In this document: in pieces, positions 60,057 to 64,000 of the stretch
Position numbering within the stretch: position 1 is the stretch's first letter
How the letters are laid out: each line of letters starts with the position of its first letter
Assembly (NCBI RefSeq): GCF_020281205.1
Contig: NZ_JACXZC010000001.1
Coordinates: forward strand, 1 to 64,000
Source: Empedobacter stercoris
GTDB lineage: Bacteria > Bacteroidota > Bacteroidia > Flavobacteriales > Weeksellaceae
Direction: 5' to 3'
Length of the DNA: 64,000 bases
Program-made: the position numbers and the translations under genes
Notes under the pieces: generated by a model
What the model was told of the DNA's origin: nothing
Seen by the model: only the letters and a program-made list of their open reading frames with translations
Database searches by the model: none

Positions 60057-60064
60057 TACGTTTA

Positions 60065-60082
60065 AGTATTAAGTTATAAGTT
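60065..60082 (+). repeat. Solo copy of the four-helix-bundle flanking repeat
   Basis: agtattaagttataagtt differs at one position from agtattgagttataagtt at 53543-53560, 6.5 kb upstream. No ORF is associated with this copy. It lies between the carB stop and the terminator. Confidence 0.7.
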
Positions 60083-60083
60083 C

Positions 60084-60111
60084 AAAGCCTCGCAATTGCG
60101 AGGCTTTTTAT
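60084..60111 (+). terminator. Intrinsic terminator closing the arg/car run
   Basis: The palindrome aaagcctcgcaattgcgaggcttt forms a stem with almost no loop, and T residues follow. Confidence 0.8.
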
Positions 60112-60184
60112 TTGTTATTAGTGTGAACTTTTTCGTTTTTCCGCTTCAATACTCTTTTGACTAATTTACAATATTTATCCATAC

Positions 60185-60215
60185 AAAAAATCCACTTCTC
60201 TCAAAGTGGATTTTA
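60185..60215 (-). terminator. Intrinsic terminator for the minus-strand TPR-like gene
   Basis: Arms tccactt (60191-60197) and aagtgga (60204-60210) with a long T run after the stem when read on the minus strand. Confidence 0.7.
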
Positions 60216-60238
60216 AAATATGTAGAAATTAAATTTTC

Positions 60239-60946
60239 TTAAAACTCAGCAAAAAAAGCTTCTACTTTTTCTACGCCGTTTGCATCAAGAGCTTCTAATA
60301 ATTCTTTCTTGATTTCCGTTAATTCTTTCTTTTTCGCTTTTTTCAGAACTGGTTTAGCCGTTTCTAAAAAGTTTTCGATTTGTTCTAATCCTCGAGAGCT
60401 TAAGAATTTTTCATCTGTTTTTTTCAATTTAGCATACACTTGCACCAACATTTTACATTGTTCTAAAGCCAATGCATATTCTTTTACAGTTTCTAATGTA
60501 ATCATGTAATGCAACATCAATTGTACAGAAGGCATATTGCGTTGATGACCAAATTTTGTGTATTTTTCTAATGCAATTCCGAAACATTCTTGACTACGTT
60601 CGATGTTTTTATTTAAAGCTGCAGAAATGACAACATTAAACCAATCGTCTGAGTTATCTGAATTCTGAGCTAAATCAAAGAAAGCATTGTCAGCATTTTC
60701 AAAATCTTGTAAGCTATAATAGGATAAAGCAATCAATTTTTTTGCGTCATATAATTGTTTTGGGTCTTTTGCATCCAATAAACCTTCACAAACTTTGATA
60801 CACATCTCGAAATTACTATTTCCAAATAAATCTCTCGCCGTATTCAACAACGAATTAGTCGCATTCTGCTCCAACGCCTGCTCGTACATAAATTGACGTG
60901 CTCTCAAAACATCTTCGTATGTGATATAATCGTAATTGATTTTCAT
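60239..60946 (-). CDS. TPR-like helical-repeat protein, function unknown
   Basis: ATG 60946 (MKINYDYITYEDVLRARQFM) is the likely start, giving 235 residues; nine extra residues up to 60973 are possible. The protein is all-helical, with repeats of TPR type: NTARDLFGNSNFEMCIKVCE, LIALSYYSLQDFENADNAFF and EYALALEQCKMLVQVYAKL. It has no signal peptide or membrane helix and ends in a helical Glu/Lys tail. It is probably a scaffold, though the partner is unknown. It is the last gene of a minus-strand run after tatD and tcdA. Confidence 0.75.
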   Translation of the reverse strand: MKINYDYITYEDVLRARQFMYEQALEQNATNSLLNTARDLFGNSNFEMCIKVCEGLLDAKDPKQLYDAKKLIALSYYSLQDFENADNAFFDLAQNSDNSDDWFNVVISAALNKNIERSQECFGIALEKYTKFGHQRNMPSVQLMLHYMITLETVKEYALALEQCKMLVQVYAKLKKTDEKFLSSRGLEQIENFLETAKPVLKKAKKKELTEIKKELLEALDANGVEKVEAFFAEF

Positions 60947-61006
60947 TTTTTTAGTCTCTTTGTTAATTTGCAACTAAATTACTTAAATCTTTAAGAAAGT
61001 AGTTAA

Positions 61007-61729
61007 TTATTTATCATTTTTTAATAGATGTCGAATCACTGTTTCAGCAGCATGCAACCCGAATAAACCTGGCATCCACGAATTGGTTCCATAAAAAGAT
61101 TTTTTATAGTTTTTACCATCCGTTAATTTTACCGATAATTCATCAGGAACTTCTGTTGAAAAAACAGCTTTTACACCTTTATTAATGCCTTCTTTTTTTA
61201 ATCGTTTTCGTACATTTTTTGCCAAAGGACAAACATCTGTTTTACTAATATCACGCACCTGAACTTTACTTGCCAAATATTTTCCTCCTGCACCCATATT
61301 ACTAATTACTTTCACTTTTTTGCGTTTTGCAGCTAAGATCAAATTAATTTTTGGGGTAACAGAGTCGATACAGTCTAAGACATAATCAAAATCGGGTGTA
61401 ACGATTTCGTGTGTACGTTCTGGACTCAAAAATTCGTTGATACGTGTTAAGTCTAATTCAGGATTAATATCCATCAAACGATCACCAACAATATCTACTT
61501 TATGTTGTCCAATTGTCGAATGTAAAGCGGGTAATTGACGGTTAATATTTGTAATATCTATTGTATCGCCATCCACAATTGTCATTTTACCAACGCCTGC
61601 ACGTGCAATAAATTCTGCGGCAAAAGAGCCAACACCTCCTAAACCTACGACTAAAACGTTAGAATTTTTAAGGTTTTCTAAACCTTCTTTTTTGAATAAT
61701 AATTCAGCTCTTTCTTGCCAAACTGCCAT
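61007..61729 (-). CDS. tcdA: tRNA threonylcarbamoyladenosine dehydratase TcdA
   Basis: TcdA (CsdL) cyclises t6A37 of tRNA to ct6A using ATP. The 240-residue protein (ATG 61729, MAVWQERAELLF) has the E1-like ATP-binding loop GLGGVGSFAAEF (29-40), D53 in VDGDTID, and N63-R-Q65. AKNVRKRLKKEG and the C-terminal SWMPGLFGLHAAETVI follow. The family name-giving active-site Cys is in DVCPLAKN. The open frame runs on to 61780, but that extension overlaps tatD and does not look like the family. It follows tatD by 11 bases. Confidence 0.92.
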   Translation of the reverse strand: MAVWQERAELLFKKEGLENLKNSNVLVVGLGGVGSFAAEFIARAGVGKMTIVDGDTIDITNINRQLPALHSTIGQHKVDIVGDRLMDINPELDLTRINEFLSPERTHEIVTPDFDYVLDCIDSVTPKINLILAAKRKKVKVISNMGAGGKYLASKVQVRDISKTDVCPLAKNVRKRLKKEGINKGVKAVFSTEVPDELSVKLTDGKNYKKSFYGTNSWMPGLFGLHAAETVIRHLLKNDK

Positions 61730-61740
61730 TGAAATATATT

Positions 61741-62400
61741 TTATTTTGATTGAACTTCGTAACCGAAAATCGTTTTCCAATTTTCTGCTTGTTGAAGTTG
61801 TAATTCTTCGATTGTTATTTTTCTCAAATTTGCTGCAAATGCATAAATTTCTTTTATCGGAATTTCGCTTGCATCATTTTCTAAAAAGAATTGATTTGCA
61901 GAAATTTTTGCAAATATAATTTGTAAGTTTTTGTTAGAAAGAAGATTTTTACCAAAAGATACAAAACAATTTTGCACCAAAATCTGATGGAGTAATTGTT
62001 CGTTCTTGTTGAAACCATGAAACATAAACGGAATCGTTAATTTCATTTTTTTGCGAATCTGTAAGATTTCTTGATAAGCACGAACCGAATGTATAATCAC
62101 AGGAATTTTAAATTCTTCCGCAATCTTTAATTGTTGTTCAAAAACCTCGATTTGTAACTTAAAATCTGTTTCGCACAATTTATCTAAGCCAATTTCTCCG
62201 ATTGCTAAACAATTTTTATTTGAAAGATTTTGTTTAATAAGTCTTATTTCTTCTTCTATTGATGAGGTTTTGATATAAGCTGGATGAATTCCAATAGAAA
62301 ATAGCTTTACGCTATTATTCAGCTTATTCGGAAATTGATTGTACAATTCTAAAACCGTTGAATCGTTAGATAGATGATGTGTATGCGCGTTGAGAAACAT
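61741..62400 (-). CDS. TatD-family metal-dependent hydrolase
   Basis: This 219-residue protein is short for TatD DNases (about 260) but keeps all metal ligands: H6 and H8 in NAHTHH, Glu in AIGEIGLDK, His in IIHSVRAYQEIL, His in MFHGFNKN and Asp in LENDASEIP. TatD proteins are Mg-dependent deoxyribonucleases acting on DNA 3' ends, and may also trim D-Tyr-tRNA or other substrates. The N-terminus is truncated relative to family members and one helix is shortened. It is the first gene of the tatD-tcdA-TPR run. Confidence 0.85.
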   Translation of the reverse strand: MFLNAHTHHLSNDSTVLELYNQFPNKLNNSVKLFSIGIHPAYIKTSSIEEEIRLIKQNLSNKNCLAIGEIGLDKLCETDFKLQIEVFEQQLKIAEEFKIPVIIHSVRAYQEILQIRKKMKLTIPFMFHGFNKNEQLLHQILVQNCFVSFGKNLLSNKNLQIIFAKISANQFFLENDASEIPIKEIYAFAANLRKITIEELQLQQAENWKTIFGYEVQSK

Positions 62401-62601
62401 GTTTATTGCTATAATAATTACAAAATTAAGTATATCTGTATGATTATGGAATTTTGTTTTAAAATAAAATTTTGTTTTTATATCTTGCTTATAATTAGTT
62501 CAGTAAGTGATTGTAATTACTTAAAATAAATGGAGTTATTATTTAGTTTTATAGTTGTTAAAGTTTTAAATAATAATATATTAGTGTTTAAATCACAAAA
62601 T

Positions 62602-64000
62602 ATGAAAAAAACACTATTTACAATTTTCTTAACTGCACTAATGACTGGTGTACCTTTATTTGGGCAAACTGGAAAAGCACCTAATTTACTTGAATCATCA
62701 ATTCAAAAAGAGTTAACAAATAAAGGAACTGAAAATTTTCCGACTACTGAATGGATAGACTTTACAGATGTTAGTTGGTACAATTCTACTTCAACATCTT
62801 TTACTTTGAGTAATGCGGAACAGCTTTCTGGTTTAGCTAAGTTGGTGTATGATGGAAATGATTTTTCGGGAAAAACGATAATACTTTCGAATGATATTGA
62901 TGTCGGAAAACATTTATGGACTTCGATTGGATACTCATATCAAAAACCTTTTTCAGGGATATTTTTGGGGAATAATCACACCATTAAGAATGTTTTTATT
63001 AATAGGCCAACGGGAGATTTTGTTGGTTTCTTTGGTCAAGCATTCAAAGCTTCTTTAAAAGATTTAAAACTTGATAATGTAATCATAAGAGCCAAAGGAA
63101 CAGCTGGTTGTTTTGTAGGAAATCTTTCTACGAATAGCTCGGCAGAGAATTGTCACGTTACTAATGGAGAAATTATAGGTACAGATTATAATGTAGGTGG
63201 ATTTGCAGGAAGCCTTTTAACAGAGTCTTTTGCAACTAATTCATCTTTTGAAGGTTATGTAGAAGGGATTAATCAAATAGGTGGATTTACAGGAAGTTTA
63301 TGGGACAAAGCTACTGTTACAAAATCTTTTGCCAAAGGAACAGTTAAAGGAGAATATATTATTGGAGGATTCGTAGGTTTTACAACGATGGCATTTGGTC
63401 CAAATAGAACGAACGTAGTTAAAGATTCATATTGTATTACAGATGTTGAGGCAAATATTGAAAGAGCTGGTGGTTTTGTAGGATATGCGCAATTTGCTTT
63501 GAATGTAGAAAATTCTTATGCTGTAGGTAATGTTGCTTCACCAATAGCTGTAGGTTCTTTTGCTGGAATGGTAGGGAATGCAGAGTTTAAAAATGCACAT
63601 TTTGACAAGACAGTTTCCACTATTGATGCGGTTGGAGTTTTAGAGATGGAAGGTATGTTGGTTGATATTACTGGAAATATAACTTCTGTAATGAAAAATG
63701 AAACTTTCGCTGAGATATTAAATGCTTCAAATTCTGATAAACCTTGGCGAATAGTTAATGGATTAAATGATAATTATCCAGTACTGAATTTTCAAAATTT
63801 GGGTATTCAGGAGTATACATCCAAAGAGCTTAATCTTAAAATTTATCCAACAATAACAGAGAAGTTACTACATATACAATCAAATGCGAAAGTGTTAGAT
63901 TATAAAATTTATGATATTAATGGACGAATAATTCCAATTAATAATAAAAAAATGAAAGAAATAGATGTTTCATCTTTTACCAAAGGAGTATATATTATTT
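62602..64000 (+). CDS. Secreted GLUG-repeat protein with T9SS sorting domain, 3' end cut by the window
   Basis: The frame starts at ATG 62602 and is open to the window end, about 466 residues. A signal peptide (MKKTLFTIFLTALMTGVPLFGQ) leads a repetitive domain of GLUG type: GNNHTIKNVFINRP, VGGFAGSLLTESFATNSSF, IGGFTGSLWDKATVTKSFA and GGFVGYAQFALNVENSYAVG. Each unit has a GGFxG turn. The last 70 residues, from LKIYPTITEKLLHIQS to the end, have the pattern of the type IX secretion type A sorting domain (YDINGRII...SFTKGVYII), so the protein should be secreted through the Por system or cell-surface attached. A few C-terminal residues are missing. Function, such as adhesion, is inferred. Confidence 0.85.
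   Translation, partial: MKKTLFTIFLTALMTGVPLFGQTGKAPNLLESSIQKELTNKGTENFPTTEWIDFTDVSWYNSTSTSFTLSNAEQLSGLAKLVYDGNDFSGKTIILSNDIDVGKHLWTSIGYSYQKPFSGIFLGNNHTIKNVFINRPTGDFVGFFGQAFKASLKDLKLDNVIIRAKGTAGCFVGNLSTNSSAENCHVTNGEIIGTDYNVGGFAGSLLTESFATNSSFEGYVEGINQIGGFTGSLWDKATVTKSFAKGTVKGEYIIGGFVGFTTMAFGPNRTNVVKDSYCITDVEANIERAGGFVGYAQFALNVENSYAVGNVASPIAVGSFAGMVGNAEFKNAHFDKTVSTIDAVGVLEMEGMLVDITGNITSVMKNETFAEILNASNSDKPWRIVNGLNDNYPVLNFQNLGIQEYTSKELNLKIYPTITEKLLHIQSNAKVLDYKIYDINGRIIPINNKKMKEIDVSSFTKGVYII

Noticed and set aside
1-64000. CRISPR arrays, tRNA or rRNA genes, prophage, known defence operons
   Set aside because: I looked on both strands in the intergenic regions. No regularly spaced direct repeats, cloverleaf-like genes, rRNA segments or phage gene runs were recognised.

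Overview
The window is AT-rich chromosomal DNA from a member of the Bacteroidota, most likely class Flavobacteriia. The family may be Weeksellaceae (Empedobacter-like), but genus is not proven. Four things point there: Bacteroidetes -7 promoter boxes of the form TAnnTTTG; a TonB system with two ExbD proteins; a division and cell-wall cluster with the Bacteroidetes order and a very long FtsZ; and a type IX secretion C-terminal domain on the last, incomplete gene.

Layout. 1-2.8 kb is an accessory patch: the end of an IS1-family element, a toxin-antitoxin pair whose toxin has an in-frame amber stop, and an orphan Rhs C-terminal tip followed by a small membrane protein that could be its immunity protein. 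2.9-12.5 kb is housekeeping: a Spy-like periplasmic protein, a TonB-dependent receptor, mscL, lgt, yidD, a thioredoxin-like protein, rarA, aroQ, a lipoprotein, engB and an alpha/beta hydrolase. 12.7-28.1 kb is the complete dcw operon mraZ-rsmH-ftsL-ftsI-murE-mraY-murD-ftsW-murG-murC-ftsQ-ftsA-ftsZ, almost without gaps. It is headed by three 10-bp direct repeats that look like MraZ boxes. 28.2-44.5 kb is mixed: yqeY, rlpA, an ECF sigma factor with a possible partner, clpS, prmA, mnmD, ilvE, a DUF4407 protein, a second toxin-antitoxin pair (toxin frameshifted by a perfect 10-bp tandem duplication), folP, a DUF1599-DoxX-ABC permease-tpiA run, a WYL regulator and topB. 44.8-47.9 kb is the TonB energising operon exbB-exbD-exbD-tonB. 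48.1-60.1 kb is arginine and carbamoyl-phosphate synthesis: argE and argB on the minus strand, then GNAT-argR-argG-argC-(four-helix-bundle ORF)-argD-carA-(GxxExxY ORF)-carB on the plus strand. 60.2-62.4 kb holds a TPR-like protein, tcdA and a TatD nuclease; the window ends in a secreted GLUG-repeat protein.

How it fits together. The dcw genes make lipid II (MurC/D/E/G, MraY), build the septum (FtsL/I/W/Q) and form the Z-ring (FtsA/Z). The arg/car genes feed glutamate and carbamoyl phosphate into arginine, with ArgR probably controlling its own operon. The exb/tonB operon powers receptors such as the one at 3.5 kb. argF-type and argH genes are not in the window.

Most worth a second look: two toxin-antitoxin loci with broken toxins beside intact antitoxins; two small ORFs bounded by degenerate inverted repeats lodged inside the arg/car run, with a solo repeat copy after carB; a structured leader before the GNAT-argR operon; the MraZ-box array; the orphan Rhs tip; and a secreted protein that looks like an amidase stripped of its catalytic residues. 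I did not see a clear new defence system or large novel system, and found no CRISPR array, rRNA or tRNA gene.
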